From contig NZ_JAFFID010000004.1 of NCBI RefSeq assembly GCF_017355955.1, positions 309,390 to 373,389 on the forward strand: a stretch of DNA of 64,000 nucleotides, in the 5' to 3' direction. The notes below the pieces were generated by a model. The model was given only the letters and a program-made list of their open reading frames with translations. It was not told where the DNA came from and searched no databases. A program made the translations under genes and the position numbers. Within the stretch, counting starts at the first letter, position 1; the number at the start of each line of letters is the position of its first letter. Of this stretch, positions 26,324 to 35,681 are shown piece after piece. The stretch is from Sabulibacter ruber (GTDB lineage: Bacteria > Bacteroidota > Bacteroidia > Cytophagales > Hymenobacteraceae).

Positions 26324-29221
26324 ATGCTGAAAAGAGAGGCTTTGATGAGATTGATTCTGATCTTCCTGTTGGGAGTGATAACCTCAACAAGTCAGGCGCA
26401 GCAGTACTTCTTTGGCAATCCTATTATCCGTAATTTCAAACCAGAGGAGTTTAAGGGAGGCATCCAGAGCTGGGCCATTGTGCAAGACGACCGGGAGCTG
26501 CTTTACATAGCCAACAACTTTGGTTTAGTAGAATTTGACGGGGCCACCTGGAGCCTGTATTCCCCTAAAAGAGGAACCAAAGTGCGGTCTGTATATGTGG
26601 GCGGAGATGATAGAATTTATGTAGGGAGTCAGGCAGATTTTGGGTACTTCCAGCCAGACAAGCAAGGTATTCTGCAGTATTTCTCCCTGGCCGACAGCCT
26701 ACCCCTGAAGTACCGCAACTTTGACGAGGTGTGGCGCATTTATGAGCAAAACGGGCGTATCTACTTCTTTACTTTTAAGAATATCTATGCCTACGTGCCG
26801 GGCAAACCTCTTCAGGTAATCGCTCCTAAAGACCCTTTGGAGTTCTCTTTTCAGGTGAACAAAGAGATTTACTCGCTGGTCTGGGGGAAAGGCCTTTCCT
26901 TGTTGGAGAACAACAGGCTGCGTCTGCTGCCGGGAGGTGAGTTCTTCGCCAACCGCCAGATTGCTTCCATACTCCCGTATGATGAAAACAACCTTCTGGT
27001 TTTCACCATCAGAGACGGGGTGTATCTCTATGACCGGCACACGGTAACCCCGTTCCAGTTGCCCGCAAATCCTTTGTACAGTGGCCTGATCATCAACCAG
27101 GCGGTTCTGTTGAGGGACGGCAATTTTGCCCTTGCTACCCAAAACAAGGGCTTGGTGGTGATGGATAACAAGGGGAGGCCCTTGCTGAACACTACCCGGC
27201 AGGAAGGCCTGCTGGATAATACCGTGCATTCTATTTACCAGGATACCCAGGATAATCTATGGCTGGGCATGAACAACGGGATTTCCATGGTAGAACTGAG
27301 CTCGCCGTTCAGCCGGTTAGATGGCACCGCAGGGCTATCCGGCACCGGTTATGCCGCCCTGCAGAAAGGCAACGCCTTGTATTTGGGTACTAACAGCGGC
27401 CTCTTCGTTTCCGGGCTATCTTCCCCAAAAAAGAGCTTTTCCCTGGTGCCAAACAGTACGGGACAGGTTTATAACCTCAATCAGATAGGAAGCCATACTT
27501 TGCTGGGGCACCATAACGGTCCGTACGTGATCCAAAACGGGCAGGCGAACCTCATTGCGCCGGAGAGTGGGGCCTGGGAATTTGTGCCTGTTCCTAACCA
27601 ACCGAGTAAAGTGATCATGGGTACCTATAAAGGCATTATTCTGCTTTCTGCCACAGAAAAAGGCTTTTCTTACCTGAAGAAATATAAAGGCCTGGAGGAG
27701 TCTTCCAGGGTGCTGGAGTTTGACAAAAACGGCGAGCTCTGGATGGCCCACGGCTACAAAGGCATCTTCCGGGTCAGGTTTGACCAGAATTATGAGAACA
27801 TAGTCTCCGTGAAATTCTATAACTCCAGGCACGGGCTGCCCTCAGATCAGTTGGTGAACATGGAGAAAATAAGGAATGAGCTGATTTTCCCCGCCCTGTA
27901 CGGCGTGTACCGGTTTGATCCGGCCCAGGACAGATTTATAAAGGACAAGCAGTACTCAGACTTGTTTGCCCCCACTGAGCACATCATTGAGATGGAAGAA
28001 GATGTGCAGGGAAACATCTATTTCATCTCAGACCAGCGGGTAGGAAGAATCACGTTTGATAAGTTTGGAAAGCCCACCATGGAAGACCGGCTTTTCCAGA
28101 ACCTGAGAGAGCAGTTGAACGATGACCTCAGCTTTATTCAGGTGCTGGACATGAACAACGTTTTGTTTGGGGCCAAAGAAGGGTTCATTCACTACAACGC
28201 GGCTAAAACCAAGCACATGGTGCCGTTCCATACCCGTTTGGCCCGGGTGTTAACCATTTCCAACGAGGCCGATTCGCTGCTTCTTTCAGGGCGCCGCCTG
28301 GATAATGCTTCCAATACAAAGTTGCCGTATGCGTTCAACTCGCTGCGGTTTGTGTATGCGTCCTCTTTTTACGAAAAACCTGAGAAAACGCAGTTCCAGT
28401 ACTTCCTGAAGAACTTTGACACCCGTTGGTCTGAATGGACCACCAGAACCGAGAAAGAATACACCAACCTGCCCGAAGGGAAATATGTGTTCCTGGTAAG
28501 GGCCCGCAATATCTACGGCATGGTGAGCGAGGCCAAAGCCTTTAAGTTTGTGGTGAATCCTCCGTTCTACCGCAGTACCTGGGCCTACGCCGTGTACGCG
28601 TTGTTTGGATTGTGCCTGTTAGGGGCGGCTTTTTATCAGGTAGACAAGCGGTTTAAGTTGGAGAAACGCAAAATTCTGCTGGATAAGGAGCGGAAACTGG
28701 GGCAGAAAGAAATTGAAATCAGACAGATCACCAACCAGAGCGAACAGGAAATTGACCGCTTGCGCAACGAGAAGTTTCAGGCCGAGCTGGACCACAAAAA
28801 CCGGGAGCTGACCTATTCCACCATTCACCTCATCAATAAGAATGAGCTGCTGAACAATGTGAAACTGGAACTGCAGGAGATTCTGAAGAACGGCGGGCGG
28901 ACCGCTCCGCAGGAGGAACTCAAGAAGATCATCCGTAGCATTGACCAGAACATTACCAGCGAGGTGGACTGGAAACAGTTTGAGCTGCATTTCAACCACG
29001 TGCACGGAGACTTCATCCATCGGTTGCAGGAGCATTTCCCTAATCTCACTCCCCAGGAAATCAAGCTGAGCACGTACCTGCGGTTGAACCTCACCACCAA
29101 GGACATTGCCCAGTTGCTGAACATCTCGGTGCGGGGTGTGGAAATCAGCCGGTACCGGCTACGCAAAAGGCTCCACCTGGACCGCAGCGAGAACCTCACC
29201 GATTTCATGCTGAAGTTTTAG
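26324..29221 (+). CDS. Membrane-spanning beta-propeller/Y_Y_Y regulator with LuxR-type HTH
   Basis: A signal peptide leads into a long periplasmic beta-propeller sensor (about 30-680, repeats such as DTQDNLWLGMNNGISMVE). Next come a Y_Y_Y domain (LRFVYASSFYEKPEKTQFQYFLKNFD...), one transmembrane helix (STWAYAVYALFGLCLLGAAFYQV) and a cytoplasmic coiled coil (LEKRKILLDKERKLGQKEIEI). A C-terminal HTH (LTPQEIKLSTYLRLNLTTKDIAQLLNISVRGVEISRYRLRKRL) follows. There is no kinase domain, so it probably senses glycan outside and acts on DNA directly at the membrane, like other Bacteroidota regulators of this layout. It is divergent from susC, the expected target. An ATG at 26345, preceded by a purine-rich AGAGAGG, is an equally good start. 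Confidence 0.9.
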   Translation: MLKREALMRLILIFLLGVITSTSQAQQYFFGNPIIRNFKPEEFKGGIQSWAIVQDDRELLYIANNFGLVEFDGATWSLYSPKRGTKVRSVYVGGDDRIYVGSQADFGYFQPDKQGILQYFSLADSLPLKYRNFDEVWRIYEQNGRIYFFTFKNIYAYVPGKPLQVIAPKDPLEFSFQVNKEIYSLVWGKGLSLLENNRLRLLPGGEFFANRQIASILPYDENNLLVFTIRDGVYLYDRHTVTPFQLPANPLYSGLIINQAVLLRDGNFALATQNKGLVVMDNKGRPLLNTTRQEGLLDNTVHSIYQDTQDNLWLGMNNGISMVELSSPFSRLDGTAGLSGTGYAALQKGNALYLGTNSGLFVSGLSSPKKSFSLVPNSTGQVYNLNQIGSHTLLGHHNGPYVIQNGQANLIAPESGAWEFVPVPNQPSKVIMGTYKGIILLSATEKGFSYLKKYKGLEESSRVLEFDKNGELWMAHGYKGIFRVRFDQNYENIVSVKFYNSRHGLPSDQLVNMEKIRNELIFPALYGVYRFDPAQDRFIKDKQYSDLFAPTEHIIEMEEDVQGNIYFISDQRVGRITFDKFGKPTMEDRLFQNLREQLNDDLSFIQVLDMNNVLFGAKEGFIHYNAAKTKHMVPFHTRLARVLTISNEADSLLLSGRRLDNASNTKLPYAFNSLRFVYASSFYEKPEKTQFQYFLKNFDTRWSEWTTRTEKEYTNLPEGKYVFLVRARNIYGMVSEAKAFKFVVNPPFYRSTWAYAVYALFGLCLLGAAFYQVDKRFKLEKRKILLDKERKLGQKEIEIRQITNQSEQEIDRLRNEKFQAELDHKNRELTYSTIHLINKNELLNNVKLELQEILKNGGRTAPQEELKKIIRSIDQNITSEVDWKQFELHFNHVHGDFIHRLQEHFPNLTPQEIKLSTYLRLNLTTKDIAQLLNISVRGVEISRYRLRKRLHLDRSENLTDFMLKF

Positions 29222-29227
29222 CTCAAC

Positions 29228-29271
29228 GGGCGTTTTAAGGCTGTTTAATGAAAATCAGCCTTAAAACGCCC
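29228..29271. repeat. Intergenic palindrome, family P (perfect 16-bp outer stem)
   Basis: GGGCGTTTTAAGGCTG pairs perfectly with its complement across 12 nt. It lies 7 bp after the regulator stop codon, between convergent genes, and could act as a terminator. Confidence 0.85.
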
Positions 29272-29305
29272 GGTGTTGTTTCTCTTGGTAAAGCAATAAG
29301 GTAAG

Positions 29306-30373
29306 TTAATTCCTGGCGCGTTGGTACTGCACCGGCCACTCTATGTCATCTCCCAGGGCTTTGGCGGCCCTAAGCGGGAAGTAAGGATCACGCAGGAATT
29401 CACGAGCTAAAAGGATCAGGTCTGCCTGGCCGCAGGAAACAATGATCTCCGCTTCTTTTGGGGTGGTGATCAGGCCCACGGCTCCGGTCATAATGCCGGT
29501 TTCTTTCTTGATTTTCTCCGCGAACCGCACCTGGTACCCAGGCGCAATGGGAATCCGGACTTTAGGCACGTTGCCGCCGGTAGAGGTGTCAATCACGTCA
29601 ATACCTTTTTCTTTCAGAATCCGAGCTAGTTTTACAGAATCTTCTTCGGTCCAGCCGTCTTCTACCCAATCGGTGGCGGAGATGCGCACAAACAGCGGGT
29701 AGTCTGCGGGCCAAACTTCTTTCACGCTGTCTACCACCTCTAACAACAGCCTGATGCGGTTTTCAAAGCTTCCGCCGTAGGCATCGGTGCGGTGGTTGCT
29801 CAGCGGCGAGTAGAACTGGTGCAGGAGATACCCATGGGCCCCATGGATTTCGGCTACTTTAAAGCCAGCCTCCAGCGCCCGCACCGCTGCATCCCTGAAA
29901 TCTGAGATCACCTTCTGAATGCCGGCCTCGTCCAGTTCAACCGGCGTGATGCCGCCTTCCTGGAACGGAATGGCGCTGGGCGCCACGGTGGTCCAGGCGC
30001 CTTCCTCGCCGGGATGCAGGGCAGTGCCGCCTTGCCAGGGAGACCGATGGCTGGCTTTTCTGCCGGCGTGCGACAGCTGGATGCCCGGCACCGAGCCGTT
30101 TGCCTCCAGAAAGTTGACAATCCGCTTCAATTCAGGGAGGTGCTCGTCTTTCCAGATGCCCAGATCATGTGGTGTGATGCGCCCCTCGGGCGAGACGCCG
30201 GTTGCCTCCAGAATAATCAATGCGGCTCCGCCCACCGCCCGGCTGCCCAAATGGACTAAGTGCCAGTCATTGGCAAACCCGTCCTGGCTGGAGTACTGGC
30301 ACATGGGAGATACCACAATCCGGTTCTTCAACCGTATTCCTTTAATCTGAAGAGGAGTGAATAGAGTGCTCAT
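29306..30373 (-). CDS. Old yellow enzyme family NADPH:flavin oxidoreductase (YqjM/NamA-like)
   Basis: The 355-residue FMN enzyme starts at the ATG giving MSTLFTPLQIKGIRLKNRIVVSPMCQYS; an upstream TTG is less likely. Family features are the VVSPMCQYSS segment with the class-II cysteine, the substrate-binding IQLSHAGRK, EIHGAHGYLLHQFYSPLSN with the conserved Arg nearby, and the C-terminal TGAVGLITTPKEAE and LLAREFLRDPYFPLRAA. Such cytoplasmic enzymes reduce alpha,beta-unsaturated carbonyls and electrophiles, often in detoxification. It appears monocistronic, convergent with the regulator across a palindrome. Confidence 0.93.
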   Translation of the reverse strand: MSTLFTPLQIKGIRLKNRIVVSPMCQYSSQDGFANDWHLVHLGSRAVGGAALIILEATGVSPEGRITPHDLGIWKDEHLPELKRIVNFLEANGSVPGIQLSHAGRKASHRSPWQGGTALHPGEEGAWTTVAPSAIPFQEGGITPVELDEAGIQKVISDFRDAAVRALEAGFKVAEIHGAHGYLLHQFYSPLSNHRTDAYGGSFENRIRLLLEVVDSVKEVWPADYPLFVRISATDWVEDGWTEEDSVKLARILKEKGIDVIDTSTGGNVPKVRIPIAPGYQVRFAEKIKKETGIMTGAVGLITTPKEAEIIVSCGQADLILLAREFLRDPYFPLRAAKALGDDIEWPVQYQRARN

Positions 30374-30474
30374 AGGTTTATTTTCTGTTGCCAAGTTTTC
30401 ATACTTCTTCTGGTGCCTAAGGGTTTGTCAAGGGTCTGTGAATACCACCCCGACTGGTGAGGCCTGAAATGAAG

Positions 30475-30520
30475 AATCTGTTTTAGGGTTGTTTTCTGAA
30501 AAACGATCCTAAAACAGATT
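30475..30520. repeat. Intergenic palindrome, family P (clean copy)
   Basis: The outer stem AATCTGTTTTAGG pairs perfectly with CCTAAAACAGATT, enclosing GTTTTCTGAAAAAC. It lies between the reductase gene and an unknown exported protein gene. Confidence 0.85.
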
Positions 30521-30544
30521 CCCTGCCATAGTTCTTAAGTAAGA

Positions 30545-31039
30545 TTAACCTACGTATTGCTCCAGTTCGCCTTTCTCAGAGGCCTTGATCACTTTCTTCA
30601 GCTCGCCGGTTTGCTTCACCTTGTACGCGGGGTTGGTGCTGTAGGTCACCAGGGTTTTCAGCGCATTCAGCTTGACGGCTTTTGCATCCTTGGCCATGCT
30701 GCGGTTCTCAATGCAGAATTTGGAGGCGCAGGCCAGGTATACTCCCAGCAGGTCAGAATTACCGCTGGAGATCTTTACCGGGGTTTCGTCAATCTGGAAA
30801 GTGAAATCCGGGGTGCCTTCCATCCATTTCAAAATAAACTGCATGGCCCGGAGGCGCTCTGGATTACTCTTGTCAAAAGGAGTGGAGACAAGGTAGTTGG
30901 CGGCTTGCAGGACGGTGCTTTCGGCTTTGGCGTAATCTTCTTTGGCCGCCAGCGAGACAGACGAGTAGTTGGGCACTTCCTGGGCAAACACGGTGAGGGT
31001 GCACACGCTTAGCACCAGCAGGAGGAAAAGTTTTTTCAT
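30545..31039 (-). CDS. Exported hypothetical protein
   Basis: The 164-residue product has a signal peptide (MKKLFLLLVLSVCTLTVFAQ). The mature part is helical, with two cysteines (VYLACASKFCIENRSMA) that could form a disulfide, and a repetitive Lys/Ala C-terminus. I recognise no domain. It is probably periplasmic. The 5' region is separated from prfH by a terminator-like hairpin, so it is transcribed on its own. Confidence 0.75.
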   Translation of the reverse strand: MKKLFLLLVLSVCTLTVFAQEVPNYSSVSLAAKEDYAKAESTVLQAANYLVSTPFDKSNPERLRAMQFILKWMEGTPDFTFQIDETPVKISSGNSDLLGVYLACASKFCIENRSMAKDAKAVKLNALKTLVTYSTNPAYKVKQTGELKKVIKASEKGELEQYVG

Positions 31040-31108
31040 TGGGGTTTGGGTTTAGTAGAGGAGGTAAAATACAAAACGAGAGAAGAAGTTTGATAGGCTG
31101 CAAAGAAA

Positions 31109-31147
31109 AATTGCCGGAAAAGCAGAGAAGGCGCTTCGCCGGCAATT
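31109..31147 (-). terminator. Terminator after rtcB-prfH operon
   Basis: The stem AATTGCCGG / CCGGCAATT lies just beyond the prfH stop codon and is followed on the minus strand by TTTTTCTTTGC. Confidence 0.7.
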
Positions 31148-31150
31148 CTG

Positions 31151-31771
31151 TTACAGCTTGTCAGTAAATGTCCTGATGGCGTTTCCTCTTTCCAGGGAAT
31201 GGTGTTGTTCCCACTGGTCCCGGGCTAGTTGAGCCGCCTGCTGCAGGTGCCAGTGCCGAAGCTTTTCCTGTAAGCGCTCGCGGGCCTCGGTTTTGTTCTG
31301 GTGCTGCGAACGCCTTTCCGAGGCTACCACCGCAAGGCCCGACGGCAGGTGCCTGGCCCGCACTGCAGATTCGGTCTTGTTCACGTGCTGACCGCCCGGT
31401 CCGGAGGCTCGCATGCTTTCATAAACCACATCCTGCTCTTGCCAGGTAAAAGCTTGTGCGGTGTCAATCGCCTGAATGCCTATAAACCAGTTCTTGCGCT
31501 TGTGGTACTTCCGGAAGGGGCTGGCCGATATCCACTGCACCGTTCCCTGCCACTGCTTCAGGAACTGAGCCACCGCTGGGCCTTTCACCAGAAGCAAGGA
31601 AGACAGCAACGTGTTAGGCAAATGGCCCGGCACTGATTCCAGGACCTGCACCTGCAGTCCTTGCGTATGGGCTTCTTTGAACAGGATTTCCTGCACCCGG
31701 GCTACCACCCGCCAGCATTCTTCAGGCCCTCGGCCCGAGGTAATTTGCATGATCATTTCCATGTCTCTCAT
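31151..31771 (-). CDS. prfH: Peptide chain release factor H (PrfH)
   Basis: This is a 206-residue class-I release-factor homologue lacking the codon-recognition domain. The peptidyl-tRNA hydrolysis motif is intact in ASGPGGQHVNKTESAVRARHLPSGLAV (GGQ near 129-131), followed by the basic tail SERRSQHQNKTEARERLQEKL. Published work on the RtcB-PrfH pair shows that PrfH releases the nascent chain from ribosomes whose 16S rRNA has been cut at the decoding centre, after which RtcB re-ligates the rRNA. Only 3 bp separate it from the rtcB stop, so the operon matches that system. ATG codons at 31771 and 31762 are both possible starts. Confidence 0.92.
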   Translation of the reverse strand: MRDMEMIMQITSGRGPEECWRVVARVQEILFKEAHTQGLQVQVLESVPGHLPNTLLSSLLLVKGPAVAQFLKQWQGTVQWISASPFRKYHKRKNWFIGIQAIDTAQAFTWQEQDVVYESMRASGPGGQHVNKTESAVRARHLPSGLAVVASERRSQHQNKTEARERLQEKLRHWHLQQAAQLARDQWEQHHSLERGNAIRTFTDKL

Positions 31772-31774
31772 GGG

Positions 31775-33181
31775 CTATTCTTTGTTCATGCGTACCACCT
31801 TCGGCAGAAACCTGCCCTGAATGTCAACCAACAGGGTCTGTGCCTGCATCACCGCTTCAATGTCTTTGTAGGCCAGCGGAAATTCCTCAGTGCTGCCCCC
31901 AATGAGCATGACACCTGCGCCCGCAACCGCCTTCTTCATTGCTGACATGGTTAAGCTTTCTTTGGCCCTGCCGCGTGAAAGTCTGCGGCCCGCCCCGTGC
32001 GAGGAAGAATACAGCGCATCGGCGCAGCCTTTGCCGCTGACCAGGTAGCCTGCCGTGGTCATGCTGCCGGGGATGATGCCCAACTCACCCGCATGGGCCG
32101 GTGTGGCACCCTTGCGGTGAATGATCACGTTGCGGCCACTGGGCAGGGTGTCTTCTCAGGCGAAGTTGTGGTGATTCTCAACGCGCGCCAATGGCTTCTC
32201 CCCGATGGCTTTGGCCAGGTTCAGGTGGATGCGGTCATGGCAGGCGCGGGCGTAATCGCCGGCCAGGTTCATGCTGAGCCAGTATTCCTGCCCGGCCTCG
32301 CTGTCCAGGGAGAGCCAGGCCAGTTGCTGCGCCTCGCGGGGAAGTTTGCAGGTGTCCACGGCCAGGTTGGTGTAATGCTTGGCCACCGCAGCTCCCAGCC
32401 CGCGGGAGCCGGAATGCGACAGCAACGCCACGTACGTCTGAGCCGGTAAGCCCAGGCTGTTGTTCTGGGCCATCTCAATAAGCCCGAACTCCACAAAATG
32501 ATTGCCTCCACCGGAGGAACCCAATTGTCTCATCGCTTTGCCATGCAGTTTCCGGAGCAACTCAGTTTGCCTGAATTCCTTTCGGTCCAGCACCTCGTGT
32601 TCCTGCGCAAACTCCAGTCCGCCGGTGATCCCTAAGTGCGTGAATTCCTTCAGGGCTTGTTTCAGCTGGTAAGTGTTGCTTTGCAGGTACCGCTCCGGCA
32701 GATCGAAAATGGAAAGCGCCATGCGGCAGCCAATGTCCAGCCCCACTGCGTACGGCAGCACCGCGTTCTCCACGGCCAGCACGCCACCAATAGGCAGACC
32801 GAATCCGGCGTGCGCATCGGGCATGAGGGCACCTTGTACCGCCACCGGTAAGCGCATGGCCAGCTCCATTTGCTTTTTGGCCGCGGCTTCAATGCCCTGG
32901 CTTCCGTAGGTTTTCACGGGTCCGGCCGTTGGCAGCAGCGTATGTGCCGTAAAGGTTTTCTGTTTCTGAGGCGGAGCCAGTTTCAGGGCCAATGGGGCCA
33001 GGAACGGATGCTCCCGATAGGCCTCGGGCTGCAGCAACACCTCCTGCAGTATTTTCATTACTTCTTCTTTCGGGGTATGTTTAAAATAACGGGCGGCCAG
33101 GTTCATAGCCAGCCCTCTTGCCACATCATCGCGGTACCCGATTTTACTTAAGTCCTTCGACTTGATAGAATATTTGCCCAT
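31775..33181 (-). pseudogene. rtcB: RNA-splicing ligase RtcB interrupted by an in-frame TGA
   Basis: One continuous frame of 468 sense positions encodes RtcB apart from a single TGA at 32156-32158. Upstream, 341 residues include VGLDIGCRMAL (metal-binding Cys), GSSGGGNHFVEF, LSHSGSRGLG and VENHHNFA. Downstream in the same frame come VIIHRKGATPAHAGELGIIPGSM and SSSHGAGRRLSR, the latter carrying the histidine that is guanylylated in RtcB. The TGA replaces the residue after NHHNFA, where I expect Trp (TGG). Without read-through the protein lacks its catalytic His and is dead. It lies 3 bp from prfH. The options are a nonsense mutation, a sequencing error or stop-codon read-through; the otherwise intact downstream half suggests the lesion is recent or tolerated. 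Confidence 0.85.
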
Positions 33182-34018
33182 AGGCGATGTTTGATTCTTC
33201 TTTTATCTGTTTCTTTTGAAAATACAGCCTTCGCGTTTTGCGGCTGATTTAGAGAAAACAGACTGATTTCTGAAACCAGATCTGCTGATTTTTGAGGAAT
33301 GACCAACATAGCGGTAGTGGGTTAAGGAGTTAGACAGAATTGATAAACAGGTGCCTCTACTGGCATTTTGAAAAGCCCCGTTGCCGGTAAAAACCTACTC
33401 AGACAGACCACCTGATGCGCTGGTGTAGGCACGAAAGTGCGTGACCAGGCCTAAGCAGGCAGGAGAGAGGATAGCTCTATTGAAGAGTAAAATGAGATGT
33501 GCTACCTGGGCGATGAATTAACTCATTCCTTCTTTTCTTAGAGAAAGGCACAGGAAACCTGTTTTCTTGAAAACGAAGAATTAGTCATCTGCCAGGAAAG
33601 CAGCCTGCAAAGCACACGGAGGCTATTAGCTTATCAGAAAAGGTCTGAAAAATAGGTAATAGAGGTTGCCTTGCTGTTACTAAGCAATGAGCAGGAGGGG
33701 CGATATGTTGCGTACTTCTAGCATGGTTTTTCCTCCTGTAGTTTAAGGGTTGTACTTAAGAGAGGAATAATAGGAGCGCAAATCTAGATTGAATATACAA
33801 TACTGGCAAATAAAGTTTGAAAATATTATTGAACAGGTTCTTAATAGAATGGAGGAAACAAACGCTGACTTCACACTAAGGAAGAGGTTAGCCTGAGGCA
33901 ATTGACGCTTGACAGCAGGGTTAGGTTTAATGTATACGCGACGCCTGTTTTGGGGCTAATTTCCAGAAAACAGGTGTTGAATACAGATAAGCTAAATAAG
34001 AGAAGGGGCGATTATTAG
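33182..34018. other. Long intergenic region upstream of rtcB with hairpins
   Basis: More than 800 bp without a credible gene. It contains a diverged palindrome near 33,233-33,262 and two adjacent stable hairpins: TACTGGCA/TTGCCGGTA near 33,358-33,389, and CTGGT..GCAC-GAAA-GTGC..ACCAG near 33,420-33,448. A further palindrome lies at 33941. Short frames on both strands are broken by stops, so it may be decayed coding DNA or an unassigned structured RNA. Confidence 0.4.
33941..33978. repeat. Intergenic palindrome, family P (variant)
   Basis: ACGCCTGTTTTGG and GAAAACAGGTGT pair around GGCTAATTTCCA; the outer pairing is shifted relative to the common form. Confidence 0.6.
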
Positions 34019-34067
34019 AAATAGAAAAGCGCTACTCAGAAAGTGTCTAAGTAGCGCTTTTCTATTT
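34019..34067. terminator. Perfect 18-bp hairpin terminator
   Basis: AAATAGAAAAGCGCTACT pairs perfectly with its complement across a 13-nt loop, 10 bp downstream of the leftward gene ending at 34078. The T-rich 3' arm suits termination in either direction. Confidence 0.85.
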
Positions 34068-34077
34068 AGTTTTTCTT

Positions 34078-34773
34078 TTATAAAGAGTTGTAATACGCGA
34101 TAGCCTGAGACAAGGCATTTTCATTTTTTAAGTTTAGCTTTTTATCAGCAATGAATTTGTCTACCTGGCTAGCTTTTTTGGGGTCTGGCAAAGCCTCCAA
34201 AAAAGATTTCTTGTCTTTCTTAATCTTAATTAAGTTGTTGCCTGAGGCCAGATAATACTTTTCAGAGGAGCTGATTTGCTTTGTTTTGTAGGTGTCACCT
34301 GGAGCACGTTCTTCTACAATTTTCTTAGAAGTTCTTTTTACAAGCGCCGTGTTGCCATCCTGCAGAATCTCATAGAATGATTTATCGGTGGAGCCATCTA
34401 TAGGCGTAAATCCGCTTCTGAACATCTTTTCATTAAGAACTACTTTGTTGCTCTCATCTTTAATGGTAAACTCCTTTACCGGGTACATGAAAGCCTTAGG
34501 GCGGTTGTCTTCTAAACTGAAAATCAGTTCATCTTTTAGTTGGTCGTACTGTAGTTTCAGGCCCTCATAAACTGTTCCGTCCGTCAATTTTACTTTCCCG
34601 TTTGCCCAGTCTGGTAAGAGGTACGGGCTGCCTTTGATGCCATTGTAGGTTTTTCCTACGTAGCGGACATCCTGCATATCAGAGGAAACCACTACTCCTT
34701 GGGCAATTGCCTGTATGTTGCAGAGGAGGACGCAACTTGCAATGCCAGCCGTTATGGAAATAAACTTTTTCAT
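34078..34773 (-). CDS. Exported hypothetical protein
   Basis: The 231-residue product has a signal peptide ending QAIAQ. The mature protein is beta-rich at first (VRYVGKTYNGIKGSPYLLPDWANGKVKLTDGTVYEGLKLQYDQLKDELIF) and ends in a charged helical segment (KKASQVDKFIADKKLNLKNENALSQAIAYYNSL). The pattern resembles small periplasmic Bacteroidota proteins of unknown function. No enzyme motif is visible. It forms a single transcription unit ended by a strong hairpin. Confidence 0.78.
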   Translation of the reverse strand: MKKFISITAGIASCVLLCNIQAIAQGVVVSSDMQDVRYVGKTYNGIKGSPYLLPDWANGKVKLTDGTVYEGLKLQYDQLKDELIFSLEDNRPKAFMYPVKEFTIKDESNKVVLNEKMFRSGFTPIDGSTDKSFYEILQDGNTALVKRTSKKIVEERAPGDTYKTKQISSSEKYYLASGNNLIKIKKDKKSFLEALPDPKKASQVDKFIADKKLNLKNENALSQAIAYYNSL

Positions 34774-34922
34774 CTTGCCTTATAAAATTTGACGATAGAA
34801 AGGATTGCCTAATATATAGAAAAACGATAATCTATACTATGTAAATTCAAACGAAATAGAAGCTGTACTGCAGTTGTGATTTCAATGCTTCCTAAGAGAT
34901 TAGAATATTTAGTTTGTATACC

Positions 34923-35387
34923 CTAATTAAAGTGATAGAGGAACGTAATTACTCCAGTAAACGCCGGCTTTTTGTTGCCTTCAATCTCCATGGTTACCTC
35001 TAGCCGGGCCTTAATCACTCCGCGCAAATCTTTGGTGGATAAGAGTTTTACCCGCAGCCGCAGGGCGCTGTTTACGGTCACGGCCTGGTTAAACCGTAGG
35101 CTCTCAATCTCATAGTTTACCTGCATTTTGAGGTTCTCAATGGAAATGATCTGGCCCCATAGGTAAGGCAGTAACGATACCGTTAAATAGCCGTGGGCGA
35201 TGGTACTCCCGAAGGGGGATTCTGTTTTAGCGCGCTCGCCATCCAGGTGAATCCACTGGTGGTCAAGGGTGGCATCCGCGAAAAGGTTAATCTGCTCCTG
35301 AGTAATGGTGTGATAGTCAGATACACCCATTTCGGTGCCTTCGTATTTCTGGAGGTCTTCAAAGCTACGGATGATGATCTTACTCAT
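34923..35387 (-). CDS. MaoC-like (R)-specific hydratase, NodN type
   Basis: The 154-residue hot-dog-fold protein has the hydratase-2 motif: ITQEQINLFADATLDHQWIHLD (catalytic Asp/His region) and FGSTIAHGYLTVSLLP. The family hydrates trans-enoyl-CoA or enoyl-ACP-like substrates in the cytoplasm; the substrate here is unknown. The length is typical of the NodN subgroup. It has its own gap on both sides and is followed at a distance by OmpA-type genes without evident functional link. Confidence 0.9.
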   Translation of the reverse strand: MSKIIIRSFEDLQKYEGTEMGVSDYHTITQEQINLFADATLDHQWIHLDGERAKTESPFGSTIAHGYLTVSLLPYLWGQIISIENLKMQVNYEIESLRFNQAVTVNSALRLRVKLLSTKDLRGVIKARLEVTMEIEGNKKPAFTGVITFLYHFN

Positions 35388-35577
35388 GAGGTTTGTATCT
35401 GGTGAGAATGGTTAAAGGTGATGTTTTCATTAAAGTGGCTAAAGGTAAGTTCTTTTGCCCGTTTGTGAAAGTTGCCATGGAAGGACCCTCAAGAAGACGA
35501 GGCAGGAGTGAGTTCGTCATTGAAAGAAGACTGTAAGCTATTTGAAACTTAAGTTATGCTGCTGGCCAATGCTAAAC

Positions 35578-35608
35578 AAAAACGCCGGCTACGGGAGCCG
35601 GCGTTTTT
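35578..35608. terminator. GC-rich bidirectional hairpin terminator
   Basis: AAAAACGCCGGCT and AGCCGGCGTTTTT form a perfect 13-bp stem with a 5-nt loop downstream of the leftward OmpA-family gene. Confidence 0.88.
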
Positions 35609-35681
35609 GAGCCAATTTCAAGGAAATGCCCTTAAAACAAGTGGCGTAAGTTCAGGACCAAACTTGCAAAAGTTATTTACC

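Noticed and set aside
33345..33452. Known riboswitch or tmRNA/RNase P in the rtcB upstream gap
   Set aside because: No conserved core of any family I know could be matched, so only the hairpins are reported.
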